DNA of 6,637 nt from Lachnoclostridium phytofermentans (GTDB taxonomy: Bacteria; Bacillota; Clostridia; Lachnospirales; Lachnospiraceae), in contig DPVV01000195.1 in the NCBI GenBank assembly GCA_003526525.1, positions 1 to 6,637 of the forward strand, given 5' to 3'. The first letter of the stretch is position 1. The number at the start of each line of letters is the position of its first letter. Under the pieces are notes generated by a model. That model was not told the DNA's origin and searched no databases. It was given only the letters and a program-made list of their open reading frames with translations. The position numbers and the translations under genes were made by a program. Below are positions 1 to 5,535 of this stretch, in pieces.

Positions 1-2
1 AG

Positions 3-225
3 CTAAAAACAAAGGACATGAGAGAGGAAACTTTCATGTCCTATTTCATAGAAAATTATATGCTTCTAACAATGGAGAACGAAAATAAACTTTAAAGCAA
101 ATGATAATAAGGTTAGCGAATACATGAATGTTAGTTACCGCTATGTGCTATACGTAATTAAGCAATTCTGAGAATTGGGAATATTAGCAAAAGAAAAAGG
201 AATGGGATATACCATTTCTGACCTA
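3..225 (+). pseudogene. Decayed 3' end of a Crp/Fnr-family transcriptional regulator
   Basis: The window opens inside a broken gene. The frame starting at position 3 reads SYFIENYMLLTMENENKL and stops with TAA just after base 92. From about 91 the next frame continues FKANDNKVSEYMNVSYRY, then VLYVIKQF, a TGA at 169-171, and ELGILAKEKGMGYTISD. Joined, this resembles the C-terminal winged helix-turn-helix of YeiL-like Crp/Fnr regulators, with a helix like 'VSEYMNVSYRYVLYVIKQF' followed by a 'GY.I.D' wing. Two lesions separate it from an intact frame: one missing base near 90-93 in the T/A run, and the TGA, which may derive from a Cys codon (TGC/TGT). The cyclic-nucleotide-type sensor domain would lie off the left edge. 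It should make no functional regulator. Family assignment is by pattern recognition only. Confidence 0.55.
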
Positions 226-552
226 GGACCTGTTTCAATCATATCAGTAAGTGATCTATCGGCTGCGTATGATCACGCTCCTTTATGGTGGGGGCAGGAT
301 AAGGATTCAAAGCATAATGCAATATTTATAATACCGCCGATAACAGTGGAGGAGGTATTTGAGGAAGTAGGCGAGATAAAACCTGAATATGAAACGGTTG
401 CATATTTTGGTAGGGTTGTTTTTTGGTCTGCACCTCTAAAGACTTTTTCGAGAACACGTTGGTCAAAGATTGTTGGCTCGTCTTTGTACGATAGCATAAC
501 CATCAGAAACTCAAACACCGTTACAAAGCTGCTGCAGCTTACAAAATTATAG
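175..552 (+). pseudogene. DUF1697 family protein, N-terminal half missing
   Basis: The reading frame from TTG 175 gives 125 residues, of which about residue 19 onward matches the C-terminal half of DUF1697 (PF08002) proteins. Visible signatures are SDLSAAYDHAPLWW near residues 26-39, an IFIIPP strand, 'FWSAPLKTFSRTRWSKIVG' and the closing 'SITIRNSNTVTKLLQL', the most conserved stretch of the family. Intact members are about 180 residues and begin with a 'LLRGINVGG' strand, which is absent here. The first 17 or so residues instead belong to the preceding Crp-type wing, so the two remnants are joined in frame around 217-231. No good ribosome site precedes TTG 175. A deletion that removed the end of one gene and the start of the other explains this best. 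The biochemical role of DUF1697 is not known to me. Confidence 0.7.
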
Positions 553-590
553 CAGAAAAAATAAAAGTATTTGACACTTGGGGCTTCAGT

Positions 591-636
591 TACAACATTA
601 ATTGACAATCTAATTGTTGTATATGAGAATTACAAC
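591..636. promoter_or_regulatory. Possible operator: three TACAAC-type repeats
   Basis: TACAAC occurs at 591-596 and 631-636, and its reverse complement GTTGTA at 616-621. The first and third-listed copies form an inverted pair with arms TACAACA (591-597) and TGTTGTA (615-621), which brackets a TTGACA hexamer. The third copy lies just past the candidate -10. Such placement would suit a repressor site for the 678-1199 gene, but no regulator is identified and A/T-rich DNA makes short repeats cheap. Confidence 0.25.
602..630 (+). promoter_or_regulatory. Candidate sigma-A promoter for the RibD-C/DHFR-like gene
   Basis: A perfect -35 hexamer TTGACA at 602-607 is followed after 17 bp by GAGAAT at 625-630, a 4/6 match to TATAAT. 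It lies 47 bp upstream of the ATG at 678. A second TTGACA at 571-576 has only poor -10 partners. The weak -10 keeps this tentative. Confidence 0.35.
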
Positions 637-677
637 GCTGTGAGTAGAACGATTAGAATTTATAAAGGAGAAGAAAA

Positions 678-1199
678 ATGAGTGGAAAAATTATTATGAA
701 CTTAGCAATGAGCCTTGACGGATATATTGCTGATGAAAGCGGCGGCTTTGACTGGATTGTGGGACAAGGCGATACCTCTATTGATACAGCCGAAAGAAGT
801 GAGTTTGAAGAGTTTCTTGCGGGCATTGATATTGTTGTTATGGGCAAAAACTGCTATGATCAGGGTTTTGCTAAAGACTATTCAACAAAAACAATATATG
901 TAGCTACAAGTGATGAGAAAGAAGATAAGGGTAATATTCGTTTTATCCGTGGCGATATAGTCAGAATATTAGAAAAAGAAAAGGACAGTGGTAAAAATAT
1001 ATTTCTGTTTGGTGGTGGCGGTCTGGTAGATCACTTTGTTAAAGCTAATGTTATAGACGAATATATTGTTGGAATCATACCAACGATACTTGGAAAAGGC
1101 CGTCCGCTGTTTTTAGGAAACAATCCGACAATACAGCTACATCTTGATAAATACACCGTTAATGATGGAATTGCTGTGTTTCATTACTCAAAACGATAA
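678..1199 (+). CDS. RibD C-terminal/dihydrofolate reductase-like family protein
   Basis: This 173-residue protein has the fold signature of the RibD-C/DHFR-like family (PF01872), as in the Bacillus YyaP/YwjB group. In order it shows the opening strand and loop MNLAMSLDGYIAD (residues 7-19), the 'DIVVMGKNCYD' strand (51-61), the glycine-rich nucleotide-binding turn IFLFGGGGL (108-116), and the C-terminal 'DEYIVGIIPTILGKGRPLF' strand (127-145). These regions bind NAD(P)H in family members. The substrate of the stand-alone proteins is unknown, and they are not established as folate enzymes; trimethoprim resistance should not be inferred. Length is normal for the family. AAGGAG at 665-670, 7 nt before ATG 678, fixes the start. 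The GNAT gene follows 58 bp later with no terminator between, so co-transcription is likely. Confidence 0.88.
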   Translation: MSGKIIMNLAMSLDGYIADESGGFDWIVGQGDTSIDTAERSEFEEFLAGIDIVVMGKNCYDQGFAKDYSTKTIYVATSDEKEDKGNIRFIRGDIVRILEKEKDSGKNIFLFGGGGLVDHFVKANVIDEYIVGIIPTILGKGRPLFLGNNPTIQLHLDKYTVNDGIAVFHYSKR

Positions 1200-1257
1200 T
1201 AAAATGCGGTAAGTCAAAATTACCATTTGCCGGCGAAAAGGAGAAAGTATATTAATT

Positions 1258-1680
1258 ATGATCAGAGATTTTAAAGAAATCGATATCGACCAAATTATGA
1301 AGATATGGCTTAATACAAATATCAAGGTGCATCATTTTATTAATAGTAGCTATTGGATAGATAGCTATGCCACAGTCGAAAAAATGATGCCGCAAGCAAC
1401 CATTTATGTGTATGATTTCAATGGTCAGATTCAAGGGTTTCTTGGACTGAACGGAGATTACATCGAGGGAATTTTTGTCGATGCAGAATATCAATCGAAA
1501 GGAATTGGTAGTCAACTGCTTGATTATGTCAAAGAGAGGAATAATAAACTTCTTTTGAATGTTTATAAAAGAAATGAGCGGGCAGTATCATTCTATTTGA
1601 GAGAAGGATTCGCGATTTTGACTGAACAGATTGACGAGGAAACAAAAGAAAGTGATCTCACGATGGTATGGAACTCTTAG
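1258..1680 (+). CDS. GNAT family N-acetyltransferase, YjaB-like
   Basis: A complete, compact GCN5-related N-acetyltransferase of 140 residues. The overall pattern resembles E. coli YjaB: an N-terminal 'IRDFKEIDIDQIMKIWL' helix, then 'HHFINSSYW' (25-33), the strand 'GQIQGFLGLNGDYIEGIFVD' with the acetyl-CoA pyrophosphate loop QSKGIG (79-84), and 'NVYKRNERAVSFYLREGF' (101-118). Tyr113 in the last motif is the usual general acid position. Acetyl-CoA is the expected donor; the acceptor, a small molecule or protein amine, cannot be read from the sequence. The ribosome site AAAAGGAG (1236-1243) ends 14 nt before ATG 1258, an unusually long gap, and no closer in-frame start exists. Expression may therefore be modest or partly coupled to the upstream gene. 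Confidence 0.88.
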   Translation: MIRDFKEIDIDQIMKIWLNTNIKVHHFINSSYWIDSYATVEKMMPQATIYVYDFNGQIQGFLGLNGDYIEGIFVDAEYQSKGIGSQLLDYVKERNNKLLLNVYKRNERAVSFYLREGFAILTEQIDEETKESDLTMVWNS

Positions 1681-1714
1681 AAGATTTGAACAATACAAAA
1701 GGAGCGATAAAGTT

Positions 1715-1756
1715 ATGAAAGTAAATACTAGAAACGTAAGAATGTTTGCTTTATAA
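1715..1756 (+). other. 13-codon ORF with strong ribosome site, probable gene remnant
   Basis: An ATG at 1715 follows AAAAGGAG (1697-1704) by 10 nt and opens a 13-residue frame, MKVNTRNVRMFAL, ending in TAA at 1754-1756. It begins 34 bp after the GNAT stop. The good ribosome site with an immediate stop suggests the surviving start of a deleted third gene of the DHFR-like/GNAT cluster. I do not recognise a family, and a functional micropeptide cannot be excluded. Confidence 0.3.
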
Positions 1757-1786
1757 TATAACTGCTCAATTGATGAAAGGATTTCG

Positions 1787-1825
1787 AATTACTCAATTTG
1801 TAATTTTAGTTTATTATTATATAGT
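1787..1825 (+). promoter_or_regulatory. Promoter and overlapping inverted repeat of the glycuronyl hydrolase gene
   Basis: TTGTAA at 1798-1803 (4/6 match to -35) and TATAGT at 1820-1825 (5/6 match to -10) are 16 bp apart, 65 bp before the ATG at 1891. An inverted repeat AATTAC (1787-1792) / GTAATT (1800-1805) covers the -35. The related sequences CTCAATTGAT (from 1765) and CTCAATTTGT (from 1792) also lie here. This is a reasonable place for a sugar-responsive repressor, though no such regulator is in the window. Confidence 0.4.
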
Positions 1826-1890
1826 AAAATATGGTAAACTAGTTTTATCTATGAAATGACAGAACTAAGTTTTTTCAAAAGGAGTAATTT

Positions 1891-2868
1891 ATGCTTAGAG
1901 CGGAAAAATTAGAGAAAGTAAAAAAGGCTACACTTGCTATGCAGCGTTGGCCTTGGGAGCAGGGTGTAGTAGCGCAGGCATTTCTGGAAGCTGGCGATAT
2001 TGAAATGGCCACGCTTATGGCAAGAGAAGCAGTGACCAATCAGTCTACAGATGGAAGACTCGGAATGAAGTATGAAAGAGGAGCAGCTACCGATCCTGCG
2101 GCAAACGGGGAAGTAGTATTACGGGCAGCTGAAATTACTGGAGAAGAAATTTTCAAGACTGCAGTTCAAAAAATGTTGGAATATCTAATTTATAGGGCAC
2201 CAAAATCTAGTGACGGTATAATTTATCACAACGAGAACGAAGGAAAATTTTGGGTGGATTCTTTTTATATGGCACCACCATTTCTAGCGCTAGCAGGATA
2301 TCCGAAAGAAGCTGTAAAACAGATGGTAGGTTATAGAAAATATTTATGGAATAGCGAAAAGATGCTTTATGCTCACCAGTGGGATGATAACCTTAGATGC
2401 TTTTCACGTGAACTCCACTGGGGAGTAGGAAACGGTTGGGCGGCAGCCGGTATGGTCAGCGTTTTAAAGGTCTTACCAGAGAAGATGCAAACTGAGAAAA
2501 GTCAGCTTATAGGGTATTTAAAGGAAGTAATAGATGGATGTCTGGCTCACCAATGTGAAAATGGTCTGTTTCATGACATTGTAGATGATTCCTCTACATT
2601 TATTGATTCAAATCTGGCTCAAATGCTCAGTTATTCAATATACAGCAGTGTTAAAAACGGCTGGTTAAATAAAGAGTACATTGAATATGCTGATAAAATG
2701 CGAGAAGCTGCATATTTAAGGGTGGATCAGAATGGTTTAATTCAAGGCTCCTGCGGAGTACCTGATTTCAATGCCCCGGCAACGGCTCCGGAAATTCAGG
2801 CATTTTATATTCTGATGGAGGCTGCTTATGATGATTATTTATACAAGAGGCAAACAGATTTACAATAA
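1891..2868 (+). CDS. GH88/GH105-type unsaturated glycuronyl (rhamnogalacturonyl) hydrolase
   Basis: This 325-residue protein looks like an (alpha/alpha)6-barrel enzyme of the GH88/GH105 superfamily (PF07470; Bacillus YteR and YesR are the models). These enzymes add water to the 4,5-unsaturated uronate end left by polysaccharide lyases and release a keto-sugar. Visible landmarks are 'RWPWEQGVVAQAFLEAGD' (19-36), 'TDPAANGEVVLRAAEITG' (67-84), 'FWVDSFYMAPPFLALAG' (120-136) with Asp123 at the place of YteR's catalytic Asp143, 'WGVGNGWAAAGM' (177-188), 'SNLAQMLSYSIYSSVKNGWL' (240-259) and 'QGSCGVPDF' (285-293). Asp68 may correspond to the second important Asp of YteR. There is no signal peptide, so it should act in the cytosol on imported oligosaccharides. 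The start is set by AAAAGGAG (1877-1884), 6 nt upstream. It has no transporter or lyase neighbour here. The exact substrate, pectin- or glycosaminoglycan-derived, is open. Confidence 0.82.
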   Translation: MLRAEKLEKVKKATLAMQRWPWEQGVVAQAFLEAGDIEMATLMAREAVTNQSTDGRLGMKYERGAATDPAANGEVVLRAAEITGEEIFKTAVQKMLEYLIYRAPKSSDGIIYHNENEGKFWVDSFYMAPPFLALAGYPKEAVKQMVGYRKYLWNSEKMLYAHQWDDNLRCFSRELHWGVGNGWAAAGMVSVLKVLPEKMQTEKSQLIGYLKEVIDGCLAHQCENGLFHDIVDDSSTFIDSNLAQMLSYSIYSSVKNGWLNKEYIEYADKMREAAYLRVDQNGLIQGSCGVPDFNAPATAPEIQAFYILMEAAYDDYLYKRQTDLQ

Positions 2869-2948
2869 TTGAACTATTATTGACCATAATGGTAGAACAT
2901 GGTACATTAATTAGATGATAAAAGTACATAGATATTACTATTATTTGA

Positions 2949-3086
2949 AGTAAAGTTATTGATAGAATACGCCTTCGGACGTTTTTTAAAATACCAAAGA
3001 AAGGATTAGTATCCGATGATCAGGCAGGTAGATATCTTACTTGGAAGACGAAGAATTATCCTGCAGCACCAACGCGCTATAAATAA
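2949..3086 (+). other. Possible 3' remnant of an unknown gene
   Basis: The plus frame from 2949 stays open for 45 codons to TAA at 3084-3086. It ends with GLVSDDQAGRYLTWKTKNY then PAAPTRYK, which has a protein-like composition (about residues 20-45) with no nearby start or ribosome site. I do not recognise the family. It may be the tail of a gene cut by whatever event joined the left and right segments, or simply chance; it overlaps the candidate hairpin at 2969-2987. Confidence 0.2.
2969..2987 (+). terminator. Weak UUCG-loop terminator after the hydrolase gene
   Basis: ACGCC-TTCG-GACGT folds into a short hairpin with the stable C(UUCG)G tetraloop and one C.A mismatch at 2972/2979. It is followed directly by six T (2982-2987). 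It lies 100 bp beyond the hydrolase stop. The short stem makes it a weak but plausible intrinsic terminator. Confidence 0.45.
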
Positions 3087-3112
3087 ACTGAACACCCAAT
3101 AATTTTGGAAAA

Positions 3113-3141
3113 AAGGACGTGTCGTTATGCGACGCGTCCTT
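3113..3141 (-). terminator. Intrinsic terminator of the redox operon, probably bidirectional
   Basis: Arms 3115-3124 (GGACGTGTCG) and 3130-3139 (CGACGCGTCC) pair around the loop TTATG, extended by two A-T pairs. In minus-strand RNA the stem has a single C.A mismatch and is followed at once by a six-U run (complement of 3109-3114). In plus-strand RNA the odd position is a G.U wobble and a broken U-rich stretch follows (3140-3150). It sits about 100 bp beyond the thioredoxin lipoprotein stop. Confidence 0.8.
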
Positions 3142-3241
3142 ATCGTTTTTCGCCCTGCCGTGTGTCCCGTTGTAAGTAACGTTAACCATGATGAATTTCT
3201 ACCATCCATTCTTTTCTGAAACACGTCCGGTATGTAGCGTG

Positions 3242-4288
3242 TTATCTGTTGGATCCTGAACCGGCTTGGGTCAATCTGTCATTCAGCACCTCCTTGTATA
3301 CAGACATATCCCGTTCGCCAACGATGGGTTCTCCTATAATTTTTCCCTCCGAGTCAATAAACAGTGTGGTCGGATAGGCAACTAAATTATTGTCAAGGTA
3401 CTGCTTCAGTGAATTGTCGGGCACGATACTTGTAAAAGAGACACCTGTATCATTGACAATTTTTTGGGCTAGTTTCAAAAGCTCTTTATCTTTTACATCG
3501 CCAACAATGGAAATCAGCTGGGTGCCCTCCGGCATGTCTTCGCTCATTTTCTGCAAATCGGGCATTTCCTTAATGCATGGCTTACAGAAGGTAGCCCATA
3601 TATTAACCATTGTCAGTTTATGCCCCGCAAAAATGGAGTTATCAACAGCTTTACCGCCTAGATCATTTGCAGAAAATGCACCCAGTTCGCCTACCGTGAA
3701 TGTAGCAGGTTTTATGCTTGCCTTTATGGCTGGGAGCATTTGCATGATCTCGTCATAATCTGCCTTCATATTGGAATCTAAGGCGGAGGTGTCAACTGTG
3801 GGCTGTGCGTATATATATACGGTGCCGTCTTTCCGGAAGATTTCCTCCGCGGTCGCACACTTCGTGATGTCCGCGGCCTTTTTACTGGAATTCATCCATC
3901 CATCCCACTTTTCCGCAGGATATGCCAGAACTTTGAACGGGCAGTATTCACCCTTTTGAGGCATGAAGAATATATCCAAATGGTCGGAAGGGTCGGTTTC
4001 AGCCTTGGGAATATCCTTCCCCAATAGAGAAATATCGCCAAACATCACTTCATATTTACCCGGTATGATGGTTTCGTTATCGAGATATTTGACAGGCAGC
4101 TTTAGCGTGAAGCCCAAACCATCTTCCGTATAGTCCTTATAATCGGTATAATCATAGTTTTCTTCCTGACGCACCGCACTTTGGTCATTTTTTGAAGTTT
4201 CACCTTGTGTGCAGCCGGTTAAGAGTGCGGTGAGTATGAATGTGCACAAGAGAACTGTAAGAATCTTACTCATAATATTTTTTTTCAT
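3242..4288 (-). CDS. TlpA-like thioredoxin-fold lipoprotein (CKPC)
   Basis: A 348-residue exported thiol-disulfide protein. The N-terminus is a lipoprotein signal: basic MKKNIMSK, a hydrophobic core, and lipobox LLTG-C with Cys26 as the lipid-modified residue, so it should be tethered outside the membrane. Residues 45-195 form an uncharacterised domain ('DGLGFTLKLPVKYLD' near 56-70) with two further cysteines, Cys116 and Cys144. Residues 197-340 are a TlpA/AhpC-TSA thioredoxin domain: 'MVNIWATFCKPCIKEMPDL' (227-245) holds the CKPC redox pair (Cys235/Cys238), and Pro306 in 'AYPTTLFID' is the cis-proline. TlpA relatives reduce or isomerise envelope disulfides. ATG 4288 is supported by GGAGG at 4299-4295, 6 nt upstream. 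The gene overlaps the end of the polyferredoxin gene by 23 bp and is last in the operon. The reductase role is inferred; its substrate is unknown. Confidence 0.87.
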   Translation of the reverse strand: MKKNIMSKILTVLLCTFILTALLTGCTQGETSKNDQSAVRQEENYDYTDYKDYTEDGLGFTLKLPVKYLDNETIIPGKYEVMFGDISLLGKDIPKAETDPSDHLDIFFMPQKGEYCPFKVLAYPAEKWDGWMNSSKKAADITKCATAEEIFRKDGTVYIYAQPTVDTSALDSNMKADYDEIMQMLPAIKASIKPATFTVGELGAFSANDLGGKAVDNSIFAGHKLTMVNIWATFCKPCIKEMPDLQKMSEDMPEGTQLISIVGDVKDKELLKLAQKIVNDTGVSFTSIVPDNSLKQYLDNNLVAYPTTLFIDSEGKIIGEPIVGERDMSVYKEVLNDRLTQAGSGSNR

Positions 4289-5153
4289 GATTTTCCTCCG
4301 AAATTTTTTTGGGGTTGTTTTCTACTTGGATTGCATTCTGAGGGCATTTATTCTTACATAAACCGCAGCGGATACACTCCGTGTGGTTCGGCGCTTTCAC
4401 GGGCTCCACATTCATTGGGCAGATCTTGCCGCATATCCCGCAGTCAGTGCATTTGTTCCGGTCTATGTAATAGCGATAAAAGCTAAAACGATTGAACAGT
4501 GAGTAAAAAGCGCCCAACGGACATAAATATTTGCAAAACGGTCTGAATATCATCATAGAGGAAAGAATTACAACCTCTAAAATAAGCATTTTCCATGAGA
4601 ATAACCAGCCGATGGTGGATTGCAGAGGCTTGTTCATGCTGATCAGAGGAATACCGCCCTCCAAGGTACCTGCGGGACATAAATACTTACAGAAATACGG
4701 AACCGTGGATCCGTAGGAATCTGCTGCCAATAACGGCAACAGCACTACAAGGATTGCTAGCACTAGGTATTTGCCAAACCGCATGATCCGTTCAGGCTTT
4801 TGTGGGATTTTGAGCTTAAGAAGGGGGACTTTATGCAAAAGATCCTGTATAAACCCAAAAGGGCAGAGAAATCCACACAAAAGCCTTCCAAACAATATTC
4901 CCATAAGAGCTAAAAATCCAAGAACATAAAAGGATATGCCGTAAGTCGAACATCCTGCCGATACCTGGAGGGAGCCGATAGGGCAAGCCCCAAGAGCTCC
5001 GGGACAGGAATAACAGTTAGGAATCGGCAGGCAGAGGTTTTTGCTTCTTCCAGTGAAAATCTTACCCTTCCAAAAGCCGGCGACATTGGCGTTCATCGAA
5101 ACGGCAGACAAGCACTGGATTATAGTACGTTTAAATTTTTTAACCAATGCCAA
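4266..5153 (-). CDS. Membrane 4Fe-4S polyferredoxin, NapH/CcoG-like
   Basis: A 295-residue integral membrane iron-sulfur protein. Clear hydrophobic segments lie near 73-92, 126-145 and 184-203, with a weaker one near 10-27. Three CxxxCP motifs follow membrane segments: CGFLCP (93-98), CKYLCP (155-160) and CKYLCP (207-212), as in NapH/NosR/CcoG-type proteins. The tail carries two classic ferredoxin motifs, Cys235-238-241-245 and Cys260-263-266-270, for two [4Fe-4S] clusters. An extra cysteine group (41, 47, 50, 57, 68; 'NCYSCPGALGACPIG') lies near the N-terminus. The likely role is electron transfer across or along the membrane. The start is TTG 5153, with GGAG ending 4 nt before it; TTG 5147 is an alternative. 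Either lies within the last codons of the upstream small gene, so translation is probably coupled. Placement between a CxxC protein and a thioredoxin lipoprotein suggests it feeds electrons to extracytoplasmic thiols. Confidence 0.85.
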   Translation of the reverse strand: MALVKKFKRTIIQCLSAVSMNANVAGFWKGKIFTGRSKNLCLPIPNCYSCPGALGACPIGSLQVSAGCSTYGISFYVLGFLALMGILFGRLLCGFLCPFGFIQDLLHKVPLLKLKIPQKPERIMRFGKYLVLAILVVLLPLLAADSYGSTVPYFCKYLCPAGTLEGGIPLISMNKPLQSTIGWLFSWKMLILEVVILSSMMIFRPFCKYLCPLGAFYSLFNRFSFYRYYIDRNKCTDCGICGKICPMNVEPVKAPNHTECIRCGLCKNKCPQNAIQVENNPKKISEENHEKKYYE

Positions 5154-5289
5154 TACACTCCAGACATATGTTTATTGCTTTATTAAACACTGCTTCATAC
5201 TCCCGATTCAAAGTACCAATCACCAGAACAGCAACAGCCAGAAAAAGTATTGAATATCGCGTAAATCGTATGTTCATTTTATTTTTCAT
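5140..5289 (-). CDS. CD1871A family CXXC motif small membrane protein
   Basis: A 49-residue protein, easily missed because of its size. It starts at ATG 5289-5287 behind a strong AAGGAGG (5301-5295) with 5 nt spacing. It has a short basic N-terminus, one hydrophobic segment (about residues 12-27, SILFLAVAVLVIGTL), a charged turn, and a conserved-looking tail 'VFNKAINICLECIGIG' with a CxxC pair (Cys42/Cys45) four residues from the end. This layout matches, from memory, the Clostridioides CD1871A family of CXXC proteins found beside 4Fe-4S and thioredoxin genes. It is first in the redox operon and its stop at 5142-5140 lies inside the start of the polyferredoxin gene. With the CxxC near the membrane face it may be a redox shuttle or a metal/cluster partner of the polyferredoxin; no function is established. 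Confidence 0.85.
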   Translation of the reverse strand: MKNKMNIRFTRYSILFLAVAVLVIGTLNREYEAVFNKAINICLECIGIG

Positions 5290-5347
5290 AGAACCCTCCT
5301 TCTTTTTGAATAGAATATTATCGCCGACATTTTCATGTTAGCAGGCG

Positions 5348-5383
5348 GTTGTTGCATAGCTGCGTAAAAGTTGTGTCAAAGCT
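5348..5383. promoter_or_regulatory. 14-bp direct repeat upstream of the redox operon, possible response-regulator site
   Basis: On the minus strand AGCTTTGACACAAC (5383-5370) and AGCTATGCAACAAC (5361-5348) agree at 11 of 14 bases and start 22 bp apart, about two helical turns. Tandem direct half-sites of this spacing are typical of OmpR-family regulators, and the regulator gene is adjacent. The upstream copy contains a TTGACA (5379-5374), but 17 bp on only a poor -10 is found. The operon promoter could therefore depend on activation. The sites lie about 60-95 bp before the small CxxC gene. Confidence 0.4.
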
Positions 5384-5470
5384 GTAATAAAGGTAATGAA
5401 AAGATTTGCGCCACTCTTATTTGCCATATCCGTCCGTCATTCTTGTCTGGGAGGAAATACCATTATAAAA

Positions 5471-5499
5471 TTTACAACCCAGCAAAAAAGAGTTATACT
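5471..5499 (+). promoter_or_regulatory. Sigma-A promoter of the two-component genes
   Basis: TTTACA at 5471-5476 (5/6 to TTGACA) and TATACT at 5494-5499 (5/6 to TATAAT) are separated by exactly 17 bp. This is the best promoter match in the window. Transcription would begin near 5506 and leave a leader of about 120 nt before the response regulator start at 5628. Confidence 0.65.
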
Positions 5500-5535
5500 T
5501 ATAAATAGAACTGTTGTATTGGTGTAAGGGAAAAA

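Larger units (their letters stand above)
2869..3241. other. Gene-poor junction between the two opposed gene sets
   Basis: This is the convergent spacer between the hydrolase gene (+) and the redox operon (-). It contains two intrinsic terminator candidates, described separately, and an unrecognised open stretch. No tRNA, insertion-sequence ends or CRISPR repeats are visible. The first part is A/T-rich like the left side, and composition becomes more G+C-rich past about 3040, matching the right-hand module. The open frames here look like chance: the 72-codon minus frame 3224-3006 starts with GTG and runs straight through the terminator hairpin. Confidence 0.5.

Noticed and set aside
14..41. 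Hairpin GGACATGAGAG / CTTTCATGTCC, 10 of 11 paired, loop AGGAAA
   Set aside because: It has no proper T tract and lies within the frame of the Crp-like remnant, so it is more likely a chance inverted repeat in former coding DNA than a terminator.
1208..1224. Small inverted repeat GGTAA-7-TTACC between the DHFR-like and GNAT genes
   Set aside because: Five-base arms without a T tract; too weak for a terminator and not positioned as an operator.
3006..3224. 72-codon minus-strand frame
   Set aside because: It starts with GTG without a ribosome site, has an unnatural composition rich in Arg, Thr and Trp, and reads through the intrinsic terminator.
4278..4285. Run of eight A on the minus strand at the polyferredoxin/lipoprotein overlap, a possible slippage site
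   Set aside because: Slippage would fuse a cytoplasmic ferredoxin tail to a lipoprotein signal peptide, which makes little sense; the separate start has its own good ribosome site.
5396..5527. 43-codon plus-strand frame in the divergent spacer (MKRFAPLLFAIS...)
   Set aside because: It spans the best promoter in the window and has only a weak upstream AAAGG; likely chance.
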